From JBDRHL01 sp043816955 (GTDB taxonomy: Bacteria; Planctomycetota; Phycisphaerae; Sedimentisphaerales; CAYZTY01): a stretch of 16,999 bases of DNA. Position numbers and translations under genes: made by a program. The stretch is taken from positions 1 through 16,999 of the forward strand of contig JBDRHL010000004.1 in the NCBI GenBank assembly GCA_043816955.1, read 5' to 3'. Below, one piece after another: positions 6,441-13,805 of this stretch. Positions within the stretch are counted from its first letter, which is position 1; each line of letters opens with the position of its first letter. The notes under the pieces were generated by a model. It had not been told where the DNA came from, searched no databases, and saw nothing but the letters and a program-made list of their open reading frames with translations.

Positions 6441-6535
6441 CTAAACAACAGAGACAGCAAATCGAAGCCAGAATTGAAGAACTTGATCGTATTTCCCTAT
6501 CACAGGCCGAGATTGATACGATAGTTACCCTGTAG
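6437..6535 (+). pseudogene. Coiled-coil C-terminal scrap, possibly of a large serine recombinase
   Basis: A rightward frame of 32 codons ending in TAG at 6533 encodes Q-A-K-Q-Q-R-Q-Q-I-E-A-R-I-E-E-L-D-R, then I-S-L-S-Q-A-E-I-D-T-I-V. It has strong heptad character and resembles the coiled-coil tails of large serine recombinases. An in-frame TGA at 6428-6430 and the putative IS1380 end at about 6440 cut it off on the left, so only a tail is left. The short length makes the family call uncertain. The rest of 6057-6572 holds only the two leftward fragments described separately. Confidence 0.3.
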
Positions 6536-6572
6536 GGATATTTGTCGCTGATAACTGACTTTCAGTAGCAAA

Positions 6573-8705
6573 CTACTCCACTTCAAGCAGATATACTTTA
6601 TAGCGTTGGACAGAAAGCTTCGTATCCACAAACACACACGGCATTCCTTGCATCATCTCTTTCGCAGCGGAAATTGTTTTGTCGACATCAATCTCACCGT
6701 CAATAAATGAGAACACCACTGCTTTGTTGCGGCTTTCGTTAAAATAAAGCGTTCCTTTGTTGTTCTCGAGAACAACACATTTTCTCATATTTGGCAAAGC
6801 TTTCACATACGCCTTGTTGGCGTATGACGCAAGCGACACAAACTCAGGATTGTCAAAGTAATGCTGTATATATGGCTGTGGACAGCTCTTGAACGCCAGT
6901 TGCATGAAATAATTCTCAGCGGTATATTCCAGCCCCGTGTTTATATTGCCAAGGTGATCGCAGACGGCGGTGTTATAAAGCAGGTATAATTGTTGACCGG
7001 CTTTTTTCTTTGTCTTGTCCATATAGCCTGTAGCCGAGGAAAGCATAAACGGGCCATGCTGCTCCGAATACACTCGTTTCATGCCAATCGCCCATAGTTT
7101 CCTGACTGTATCAAGTGCTGCCAAAAAATTCGGCTGAAGCTTAGGATCCATCCAGTTAAGGATATCGCTTGAGAAAAAAAACGAATCGAGCCATATCCCA
7201 TTAAATGAAACTTCTTTCATTCTCGACGAGATCCTGTTTACATAATAATCACTGTATCCGCTGGCGTGGTACATTCCCACCAGATCGCGGTATACATAAT
7301 TGAAAAGCGAGCCGTCGGTACGTCTCAATGTCCAGTCAGGATGAGCGTAGATGTGAGGCGAGCACTGAGACATGGTCTGTGTTGCCCAGATAATCGGCTC
7401 GATGCCTTCTTTGCGGGCTGCAATTGACAACTGCCTGAACCCTTCCACATCATATTTTTTATATCCCCAGTCATAATCCCAGACCGCATGGCTGTATATC
7501 GGACTGTGTTTTTCAATCTCCTTGGGCGTCATCCTGTCTGTTTCAGTCCAGTTGCTCTGCCAGGGACCATACCACCAGAATTCTTTTATGCCGGCTTGTT
7601 TCATCATCGCCAAAACTTTATCATTCGGAATCCAGTACTTGTTATCGTCCTTGGGATCGACGTAACGTACCGTATAGGCTACCCAGGGGAGTGGATTCTG
7701 GTCCGGCAGGCCAGCGGCCTTTAACAGCTTTGCGCGGACTATTTCTTTGGCGTCAATCCATGCGTTTATACCTGCTTTATGAAGAATCTGGCTTTTAATT
7801 GGAACAGTTCGGATGCTTTTTTCAAGGGGCATGCAGTACCATTCCTCAAAGCAAATCTCTTTTTCGCCTGCCACACGCTCAAATTGCCAGTAGTTCATGG
7901 TTGGTTCCTCGGCATAGCGTATGAATGAAATATTTTTTTCATCTCGCCCAAAAAATGTAAGATAGTCACCTGCGCCCTGTCGCGTCTCACGTGCGCCGTT
8001 GTCGGCAACATGAGGAAGATACGCGAACTGAACTGGATTTTCAGTTTTTTGTTTGATTATCCTGCCTATGTCGGATGTTTCCACAACACCGGCAAGTTTG
8101 TAGCCCCCAAACGGCATCCCTTCTCTTATCACTATGTCTATCGAACCCCTGCCATAGCCGGCATTCTGTGATATATACCGCAGACCGTCAATCGAATCGC
8201 CGAATGTCCACCACGAACTCTCACGAACCTGATGGGCATATCTGTTGTCGCTTGACCATACAAAATGGTATTGCATACCGACAGCTTCTGATTCATAAAA
8301 TTTTTCCTGTATAAATTCAAAAACAATTTGTAGTTTATCAACCGACCTGTCAGCGCATATCAGGTCAACATAAAGCGTTGCCGAATCTTTGGTTGTCTCA
8401 ATGCCTGCAAGTTTTTGTTGTTTGTATGCAATCGGCTTCGGCATGTGCCAGACATCGTACCTGTCGTTGCGACCAGCAATCTCTATCTTCATAGGCCTTG
8501 CTGATGAACTTAGTTGCAACCCTTCCACAACAATGCCGCCAATACCCACAAAGTCCTCTTTTTCCGAAACAAGCACCTCAACCTTGCTGTTTTCGGGAAA
8601 GCAAATAATTCTTGAATTCGAACTTTCTGCGAAGCCAATATCCATCACCGCGACTAAAATCAGCAATGACAGGACAAATGTGAGCTTTTTATAAGTTCTT
8701 GGCAT
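6573..8705 (-). CDS. Secreted glycoside hydrolase-like TIM-barrel protein (paralog of 13806-16001)
   Basis: A 710-residue exported protein. The start at 8705 is supported by GGAGGTT seven bases upstream and by a signal peptide at residues 1-26 ending in G-F-A-E. Residues about 30-300 look like a beta-rich N-terminal domain; 335-610 have TIM-barrel style with short hydrophobic strands ending in polar residues. Candidate active-site segments shared with the paralog are K-E-F-W-W-Y-G-P-W-Q (374-383), K-K-Y-D-V (416-420), G-I-W-L-D-S-F (503-509, Asp507) and Y-S-E (546-548, Glu548). This arrangement suggests a retaining glycosidase of the clan GH-D/GH31-like superfamily, but no named GH family is recognised. 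The C-terminus (640-710) is a small beta domain ending without PEP-CTERM or dockerin-like tail. It is divergent from the GntR/LacI regulator, which probably controls it through palindromes in the shared intergenic region. Confidence 0.75.
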   Translation of the reverse strand: MPRTYKKLTFVLSLLILVAVMDIGFAESSNSRIICFPENSKVEVLVSEKEDFVGIGGIVVEGLQLSSSARPMKIEIAGRNDRYDVWHMPKPIAYKQQKLAGIETTKDSATLYVDLICADRSVDKLQIVFEFIQEKFYESEAVGMQYHFVWSSDNRYAHQVRESSWWTFGDSIDGLRYISQNAGYGRGSIDIVIREGMPFGGYKLAGVVETSDIGRIIKQKTENPVQFAYLPHVADNGARETRQGAGDYLTFFGRDEKNISFIRYAEEPTMNYWQFERVAGEKEICFEEWYCMPLEKSIRTVPIKSQILHKAGINAWIDAKEIVRAKLLKAAGLPDQNPLPWVAYTVRYVDPKDDNKYWIPNDKVLAMMKQAGIKEFWWYGPWQSNWTETDRMTPKEIEKHSPIYSHAVWDYDWGYKKYDVEGFRQLSIAARKEGIEPIIWATQTMSQCSPHIYAHPDWTLRRTDGSLFNYVYRDLVGMYHASGYSDYYVNRISSRMKEVSFNGIWLDSFFFSSDILNWMDPKLQPNFLAALDTVRKLWAIGMKRVYSEQHGPFMLSSATGYMDKTKKKAGQQLYLLYNTAVCDHLGNINTGLEYTAENYFMQLAFKSCPQPYIQHYFDNPEFVSLASYANKAYVKALPNMRKCVVLENNKGTLYFNESRNKAVVFSFIDGEIDVDKTISAAKEMMQGMPCVFVDTKLSVQRYKVYLLEVE

Positions 8706-8730
8706 TATTTAACCTCCATCAGAAACTTAA

Positions 8731-8742
8731 ATGTATATACAT
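8731..8742. promoter_or_regulatory. Palindromic operator candidate upstream of the glycosidase-like gene
   Basis: ATGTATATACAT is a perfect 12-bp palindrome, extendable to 28 bp (8723-8750) with 10 of 14 positions symmetric. It lies 26 bases upstream of the leftward ATG at 8705, just downstream of a TATATA candidate -10 region (about 8759-8766 on the other strand), a position suited to blocking transcription. A related TATATACA half-site occurs at 8761. GntR/LacI hybrids of the AraR type bind A/T-rich palindromes of this size. The assignment to the adjacent regulator is inference. Confidence 0.45.
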
Positions 8743-8782
8743 AATAATTTATGCCGCCTTTATATACACATATGCTTAGCCG

Positions 8783-8796
8783 TTTTTCGCGGAAAA
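8783..8796. promoter_or_regulatory. Second palindrome with central CGCG in the divergent intergenic region
   Basis: TTTTTCGCGGAAAA is a 14-bp palindrome with one mismatched pair and a central CG, like operators of LacI-type regulators. It sits about mid-way in the 274-base divergent region and could be a second site for the local regulator or a site for another one. It might also be chance in A/T-rich DNA. Confidence 0.3.
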
Positions 8797-8920
8797 GCAA
8801 ATAAAAAAATACAAAAATTAATTGTAAGGATTAGAGTGTGGACCTAACTGATGTCAAAATAAGCAGTTATGGCAAATTCATGGATATGTAAAATAAACTC
8901 AGCAAAACTTGGAAAATGTA

Positions 8921-8949
8921 TTGACAAATTGAAGGGCTTCAGTTATATT
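8921..8949 (+). promoter_or_regulatory. Sigma70-like promoter of the GntR/LacI regulator
   Basis: TTGACA (8921-8926, perfect -35) and TATATT (8944-8949, 5 of 6 matches to the -10 consensus) are separated by exactly 17 bases, 30 bases before the ATG at 8980. An AGGAGAAAG ribosome site follows at 8964. This is the best-matching promoter in the window. Confidence 0.65.
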
Positions 8950-8979
8950 TATTTAAGTAGCATAGGAGAAAGTTAAGTA

Positions 8980-10095
8980 ATGTTGGATGCCAAATCACAA
9001 AAAGCACCTAAGTATCGAATCATTGAATCTGACTTACTTTCAATGATTAAAAATGGCATTGTTTCCGTTGGTCAGCAGATTCCTACAGAAATATCCATCT
9101 CCGAAAAATACAATGTCAGCCGTTTAACTGCCCGCCGAGCCTTGAGCAATCTTGAAAATAAGGGATACCTCAAGCGAACACCAGGCAGGGGCAGCTTTGT
9201 GAAAAACTGGCGGCAAAATCATCTTAGCAATATTATTCCACCGTCATTAAGAAGAAACATTGCTATGCTTACGGTTGATGACGAAGCGACAAATGATGAA
9301 GATAACTGGGACGTAAAAGTATTGCGGGCTGCATCATACGAAGCGGAGAAACTCGGTTATCACGTAACACTTTGCGGAGTCACCAGCGAACAGATAATAC
9401 AGGGACAGTTGCCGCTGGCTATACGTGAGAAAATCGCATGCGCTGCAATTATGGATGGACATACCTCAGACGCCGTAACATCAAGGCTGATTAAAGCGGA
9501 TGTCCCATTTGTTCTGACCGGCACTCATGTGAACAACTACAATTTACCCCAGATAACCCCGGACCTTGAGGATGCAGGATATAAGCTTACTCACACATTA
9601 ATCGAGCTCGACCGCGGCCCGGTCTGGCTGGTGGATCGTCAAACAATTAATTATCTACCCGCCAAGCTTTTAATCGACGGCTACCACCGAGCTATATTCG
9701 AGGACATTAATAAAGGCCAAATAATTCGACTGAATTTCTGCGAGCCTGAACAGGCTTTTCATGTGGTAGAACAGATCGCTCGGACAGGTATTAGACACCA
9801 TTGCGTAATAACCCTGGATATGAAAGTATTCGCCGTGATTCTGGATGGCATAAAGCAGCTCGGCCTAAACGTGGAAGATTTTATCTTTGTTCATGTTGGC
9901 AGATACCACAAAGAATGGCATGAATCAGGCGAGTACATGCTTGTGGAATTCGATGCCTCGGTGATTGCCCGTGAAGCTGTCCGGCAGATTGTAGCGTACA
10001 ACGAAGAGGCAAAGCCGCTATATGACAAGCTTTTCAAGCTGCAAATTGAAAAGCTCAACGACAACTGCAGGCCATTTAAGTTCAGTTGGATTTGA
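8980..10095 (+). CDS. GntR-family HTH regulator with LacI-type sugar-sensing domain
   Basis: A 371-residue transcription regulator. Residues about 11-75 form the winged helix of the GntR family, with the typical P-T-E then N-V-S-R-L-T-A-R-R-A-L and G-Y-L-x-R-x-x-G-R-G-S-F-V. Residues about 92-360 look like a LacI/periplasmic-binding-protein sensor (I-A-M-L-T-V-D at the start, A-A-I-M-D-G and P-F-V-L-T-G-T in the middle, V-I-T-L-D further on). This is the AraR-like architecture, a repressor released by a sugar. The ligand cannot be read from sequence. The start is supported by a ribosome site and a strong promoter. It is divergent from the glycosidase-like gene and upstream of the modular binding-protein genes, so it is probably the local regulator of this carbohydrate locus. 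Confidence 0.85.
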   Translation: MLDAKSQKAPKYRIIESDLLSMIKNGIVSVGQQIPTEISISEKYNVSRLTARRALSNLENKGYLKRTPGRGSFVKNWRQNHLSNIIPPSLRRNIAMLTVDDEATNDEDNWDVKVLRAASYEAEKLGYHVTLCGVTSEQIIQGQLPLAIREKIACAAIMDGHTSDAVTSRLIKADVPFVLTGTHVNNYNLPQITPDLEDAGYKLTHTLIELDRGPVWLVDRQTINYLPAKLLIDGYHRAIFEDINKGQIIRLNFCEPEQAFHVVEQIARTGIRHHCVITLDMKVFAVILDGIKQLGLNVEDFIFVHVGRYHKEWHESGEYMLVEFDASVIAREAVRQIVAYNEEAKPLYDKLFKLQIEKLNDNCRPFKFSWI

Positions 10096-10101
10096 TGTGA
10101 T

Positions 10102-10113
10102 TTTTCATGAAAA
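10102..10113. promoter_or_regulatory. Palindrome between regulator and PEP-CTERM gene
   Basis: TTTTCATGAAAA is a perfect 12-bp palindrome seven bases past the regulator stop codon. It could be an operator for the following genes, since it lies upstream of 10248. No poly-T tract follows, so it is not an obvious terminator. Its sequence differs from the two palindromes in the divergent region. Confidence 0.25.
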
Positions 10114-10164
10114 TATAGAAAGTTTTTAATGCGTAGCACAGAAAGGAGGTAAGCGGAGGTAAAA

Positions 10165-10230
10165 GTGAAAGGTCAGTATTGTAAATATGTTTTATGTTGG
10201 GGGAATGTTTTTAACGTTTTTTTAATTTAA
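10165..10230 (+). CDS. Possible 21-codon leader ORF with strong ribosome site
   Basis: AAAGGAGG (10143-10149) and a second GGAGG (10155-10159) precede a GTG at 10165 by good spacing. The frame is 21 codons (M-K-G-Q-Y-C-K-Y-V-L-C-W-G-N-V-F-N-V-F-L-I), stopping 17 bases before the next gene's ATG. Two such purine-rich sites without a long gene are unusual. It may be a translated leader, or the sites may have no coding role. There is no conservation evidence here. Confidence 0.25.
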   Translation: MKGQYCKYVLCWGNVFNVFLI

Positions 10231-10247
10231 TTGCAGGAGGAGCAAAA

Positions 10248-10919
10248 ATGAAGAAGTTAATGGTAATTTTGATGGTAGCTTTGTTGGCAGCAGCAGTTCA
10301 GGCAGTCCCGACAACGTTCGATCACTTCGATGACGGCGTGCTTGACACCAGCCTGTGGACCTCTAGTGGCAGCGTCGTTGAAAGCGGCACTGTCGTTTCA
10401 ATTGGTGCCAGCTCGAATATCACATCGATAGAGATGATGGATGCCGGGACATGTTTGATGGGGCTGCGCGGTCTGTATGACAGCCGTAACCAGGGTGATT
10501 ACTCAATATACACGCTCGGTTATACCGGTCTGATAGGCGGTCGTTACATTCTTGCCCGTAACGACAATCAACCCGGCGGTGTATTGGCACTGAGTATATC
10601 TCACTCGTATGGTCAGCCTGATTTGATCGCATTCACCATAGGCATCAGTGGTAAACAGTTCCATGATGTTGACGTTCGGATTGATTATGTGGCGGACGTT
10701 TCTCTGGACATTGTAGCGGACAATCTTACTACAGGTGAACATAAGGAGTACCACTCAACCGATCCTGCTTTGATTCCTAGCACAACAATGAACTACATCT
10801 CACAGGGAACCCAGATGTCGGGCGGAACCTTGAACGTCGACTTTTTGGGTGTTCCTGAGCCGGCAACGATGGTTCTGTTAGGTCTTGGCGGACTTGTTCT
10901 GAGACGCCGCAAAGCGTAG
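10248..10919 (+). CDS. One-module secreted PEP-CTERM protein
   Basis: A 223-residue exported protein with an AGGAGG site ahead of the ATG and a signal peptide ending at V-Q-A (residues 17-19). Residues 24-200 are one copy of a module repeated three times in the next gene: it begins F-D-D-G-V-L-D-T-S-L-W, passes through L-Y-D-S-R-N-x-G-D-Y, Y-T-L-G-Y-T-G-L-I-G-G and I-L-A-R-N-D-N, and ends T-L-N-V-D-F. The fold looks like an all-beta jelly roll of the concanavalin/LamG type, fitting a carbohydrate-binding role (inference). The end is a textbook PEP-CTERM tail: V-P-E-P-A-T-M-V-L-L-G-L-G-G-L-V-L-R-R-R-K-A. It sits downstream of the regulator and is followed by a hairpin before the three-module gene. 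Confidence 0.85.
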   Translation: MKKLMVILMVALLAAAVQAVPTTFDHFDDGVLDTSLWTSSGSVVESGTVVSIGASSNITSIEMMDAGTCLMGLRGLYDSRNQGDYSIYTLGYTGLIGGRYILARNDNQPGGVLALSISHSYGQPDLIAFTIGISGKQFHDVDVRIDYVADVSLDIVADNLTTGEHKEYHSTDPALIPSTTMNYISQGTQMSGGTLNVDFLGVPEPATMVLLGLGGLVLRRRKA

Positions 10920-10944
10920 TTGAAACATTAAACACTAACTTTTG

Positions 10945-10971
10945 ATGGGGCCGTTGACAAAACGGCCCCAT
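10945..10971 (+). terminator. Perfect 11-bp hairpin between the one- and three-module genes
   Basis: ATGGGGCCGTT (10945-10955) and AACGGCCCCAT (10961-10971) form a perfect stem with a five-base loop. It is G/C-rich and very stable, but no T-run follows. It may therefore be a factor-assisted terminator, or an mRNA-stabilising structure that lets the PEP-CTERM gene be expressed more than the gene behind it. Confidence 0.55.
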
Positions 10972-11009
10972 GGATGCTTAGCACAATATGAAGATTATGG
11001 AGGTGACTG

Positions 11010-13706
11010 ATGGTGAAATATGTAATTTATATTTTAATGGTTTTTATCGCACTGTTAGCGCCGCAGGCGGTGGCGCTGGAAGATGATTTCGATGATGGGG
11101 TCATTGACACCTCCACATGGGTCGTTACCGGCAGCCCTGTGGAAAGCGGAACATTGCTTTCGGGTGTTAACGGTGACGCGATAGACTCGATAGATCAGTT
11201 TCAATATGAATCGGCACGAATTATTCTTCGCAATATTTATGACAGCCGAAATTTAGGCGACTATACTACATACACACTCGGCTACACAGGTTTTGTCAGC
11301 AGCACCAGCAATGAGTTTATCCTGATAAGAAACGATAATGCGGGCGGCGGTGTCCTGCAGGTAGAAGTGGCTAAAGCCGACGGCACGACGAAGGTTCTCG
11401 GCAGTATCTCGGTGAGTAACGGCGTTACGCACGATATTGAAGTGCAGATATTCTGGTCAGCGTCTGAAATCAAGGTAGTCCTCAATGATTTGTCTGTGGC
11501 AGGCGCAACGGTGCTTACCGAAACCGACCCCGCATGGATTCCGGATGACAATATGGTCGTTAAAAACTATGTCAGCCAGGTAGCTAACGGCACGTGGGAT
11601 CTCGACTATGCTGCTACCGGGTATATACCTGTCCAGCCGGCGATTGAGGACGACTTCGACGACGCATCGATTGACACCAATATCTGGATGATAGGCGGCA
11701 GCCCCGTGGAAAGTGGCACACTGGTTAGCTGCGTAGATGGTGATTCCATAAGCTCTAAAAGTATTGTAATGCCCAGCGATGATTGGACAGTCATAAAAAT
11801 GCGTAATGTCTATGACAGCCGCAACCTGGGTGACTACACCAAATACACACTTGGCTATTCCGGTTTGATCGGCGGTTATTACGTTCTTGCCCGTACAGAC
11901 AATGCCGGCGGAGGACGAGTAAACATCCAGCTCTACGGCAAGTACGGTGTTGCTGCCAAGGTTATCGGCAACATGAGTATCGGTGACGGTCAGGAGCATG
12001 ATCTTGATCTGTACATCCAGAGGACGGCAGCTAAGGTTACAGTCGTACTTCACGATTTGACTACCAGCGATATTGCTACATGGACCGAAACCGACCCCGA
12101 CTATATATTTACCGGGGCAATGTCGGTCATGGTCAATTGCAGCCAGGTTAACAACGGCACCTTGGATGTTGATTATGCTGCGGTCAGGGCCGATATCGAC
12201 GAACCGCTGTCAGATGATTTTGATGACGGTGTTATCGACCCGAACCTGTGGACCGTAACCAGCGGCGACCCCTGTGAAGCAGGTACGCTGCTGATGGGAG
12301 CGGCTTCTGACGTTGTAATCAGCAACACTACCATGTTCTATCAGAAGGTGCAGTACGGCCTGCGGAACCTTTTTGACGACCGTAACCTCGGCAACTACAG
12401 CCGCTGGACGGGCGGTTACTCCGGCCTGATAGGAAGACGCTTCATCATAGCTCGAAATGAAAGTTCGGGTTCGGCTGGTTATTTGTGGATACAGGTGCAA
12501 CCGCGTTATGGGGTGCTCTATGAGGCATGCAGACTCAATCTTGGTGACAGCCAGACTCACGATATTGACATTTCCATCGACTGGCGGAGCGACTACCTGA
12601 AGATTACGATGGATGACCTGACAACCGGAGCGCATGCTGAGTATGAGACCACAGATACAGCTTTGATTCCAAACGAGGCAATGTCGTTTATGCACCTTAC
12701 CAATAGCGACACGACCGTCGATGAGACCTTTGACCTTGACTATGTAAATACCGGTCCGGTTTGCGGTGATAACGGCTATTTCGATGTCGACCTGAACAGA
12801 GATTGTGACGTTGACGGTCTTGACCTGGCAGAATTTGTCGACATCGACGGCTGGCTCAACTGCAATAACACAAATGATAGCAACTGTCCCGAGTTCGTAC
12901 CCGATGATGATAGCCCATCCGGTATAACGAGATATACTGCATTTGAAGGTAGTGCAACAGTTGATGGAAATCTGTCAGACTGGGCAACGAATGCGCCCTG
13001 GACGCCGATGAAGAAGCTCTACGATGGATCCGTTCCGGATGCGAATAACGCATGGTTTGCATGCAGGTATGATGCCGCTACGGATCTACTCTACTGTGCA
13101 GTAATGATTGACGACGTTGATCAGTGGTTTGAGATGACATATATGGGCTGGAATCAGCAGGATGACATTGAAGTTTACGTTGCCGGAGATGTCAACGCTG
13201 CGGGAGACCCGTTTGGAACCTGGGCTCAGGGCCAGCAGTATACTATCGGTAATGACGGCTTGGGTGGCTCCTGGGCGGTCTGGCCGGATACCCAGCCGGT
13301 CGGTTCCGAATCACCAGCAGCAGGCTTGACCTGGGCCGTCGCTATAAACGGCAACCGGATTGCCTATGAGTTCAGTGTCAAGGCCTGGGACAATTTTACC
13401 GGCAAAGGCGGAGGCGGATCGAACCTTCAGACCGACCTGTATACAGGTAAAGTTATCCGCTTCGATGTTGTTTGCGGAAGCAGGCACACCAACGGCTTTG
13501 GCATGTTGTGTGCAAATTCCGATGGAAGTAAAGCCTATGATGTGGCCAAATACGCAACACTGGTATGCACTGACGGCTCATGGGCCAGTTATCTGCCGGC
13601 CGATTTCGATGAGGATAATTATGTCGACTTTGAAGACTTCGCCGAACTGGCTTCAAAGTGGTTGATGTGCACGGATCCGCTGGACCCTGAATGTGTAACT
13701 CCGTAA
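11010..13706 (+). CDS. Three-module secreted protein with CBM9/DOMON-like and dockerin-like domains
   Basis: An 898-residue exported protein; GGAGGT lies five bases before the ATG and the signal peptide ends at A-V-A-L (20-23). Order: module copies at about 24-201, 212-390 and 400-579, each opening D-D-F-D-D and closing D-x-D-Y; a dockerin-like segment at 590-626 (D-L-N-R-D-C-D-V-D-G-L-D, then W-L-N-C); a domain at about 644-855 whose A-T-V-D-G-N-L-S-D-W start and Q-D-D-I-E-V-Y-V core match the CBM9/DOMON-like sugar- or heme-binding fold; and a C-terminal dockerin-like repeat at 861-895 (P-A-D-F-D-E-D-N-Y-V-D-F-E-D-F, then K-W-L-M-C). No catalytic domain is evident, so a binding or scaffold role is likely. 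The module is shared with the preceding PEP-CTERM protein, and the gene lies directly upstream of the second glycosidase-like gene. Confidence 0.85.
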   Translation: MVKYVIYILMVFIALLAPQAVALEDDFDDGVIDTSTWVVTGSPVESGTLLSGVNGDAIDSIDQFQYESARIILRNIYDSRNLGDYTTYTLGYTGFVSSTSNEFILIRNDNAGGGVLQVEVAKADGTTKVLGSISVSNGVTHDIEVQIFWSASEIKVVLNDLSVAGATVLTETDPAWIPDDNMVVKNYVSQVANGTWDLDYAATGYIPVQPAIEDDFDDASIDTNIWMIGGSPVESGTLVSCVDGDSISSKSIVMPSDDWTVIKMRNVYDSRNLGDYTKYTLGYSGLIGGYYVLARTDNAGGGRVNIQLYGKYGVAAKVIGNMSIGDGQEHDLDLYIQRTAAKVTVVLHDLTTSDIATWTETDPDYIFTGAMSVMVNCSQVNNGTLDVDYAAVRADIDEPLSDDFDDGVIDPNLWTVTSGDPCEAGTLLMGAASDVVISNTTMFYQKVQYGLRNLFDDRNLGNYSRWTGGYSGLIGRRFIIARNESSGSAGYLWIQVQPRYGVLYEACRLNLGDSQTHDIDISIDWRSDYLKITMDDLTTGAHAEYETTDTALIPNEAMSFMHLTNSDTTVDETFDLDYVNTGPVCGDNGYFDVDLNRDCDVDGLDLAEFVDIDGWLNCNNTNDSNCPEFVPDDDSPSGITRYTAFEGSATVDGNLSDWATNAPWTPMKKLYDGSVPDANNAWFACRYDAATDLLYCAVMIDDVDQWFEMTYMGWNQQDDIEVYVAGDVNAAGDPFGTWAQGQQYTIGNDGLGGSWAVWPDTQPVGSESPAAGLTWAVAINGNRIAYEFSVKAWDNFTGKGGGGSNLQTDLYTGKVIRFDVVCGSRHTNGFGMLCANSDGSKAYDVAKYATLVCTDGSWASYLPADFDEDNYVDFEDFAELASKWLMCTDPLDPECVTP
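11079..12746 (+). repeat. Three tandem ~180-residue module repeats (fourth copy at 10317-10847)
   Basis: Copies run about 11079-11612, 11643-12179 and 12207-12746. Shared landmarks in each are D-D-F-D-D, then a Trp within 10-12 residues, E-x-G-T-L, R-N-(I/V/L)-(Y/F)-D-(S/D)-R-N-L-G-(D/N)-Y, G-Y-(S/T)-G, H-D-(I/L)-(E/D), T-(E/T)-(T/D) near the end, and D-(L/V)-D-Y. Copy 1 has a short insert where copies 2 and 3 read G-L-I-G. Copy 3 is the most diverged. The copies differ clearly at DNA level, so the duplication is not recent. Confidence 0.85.
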
Positions 13707-13740
13707 GAGGCTGATCCGTTAATTTAGATCAATATGGCGG

Positions 13741-13787
13741 GCAGGCCGTCTTATGTGACGGTTTGCCTGCATGAAATTATATTTTTT
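13741..13787 (+). terminator. Bulged hairpin with T-run after the three-module gene
   Basis: GCAGGCCGTC (13741-13750) pairs with GACGG...CCTGC in 13757-13770, giving two 5-bp stems with a four-base bulge and a six-base loop. A TTTTTT run follows at 13782-13787 within an A/T-rich stretch. This is a plausible intrinsic terminator, although the distance from stem to T-run is longer than usual. Confidence 0.45.
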
Positions 13788-13805
13788 ATATAACAAGTAG
13801 ATTCG

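Noticed and set aside
6527..6540. Near-palindrome ACCCTGTAGGGAT
   Set aside because: Only short arms with a two-base centre; no repeat partner found to support an attachment or IS end.
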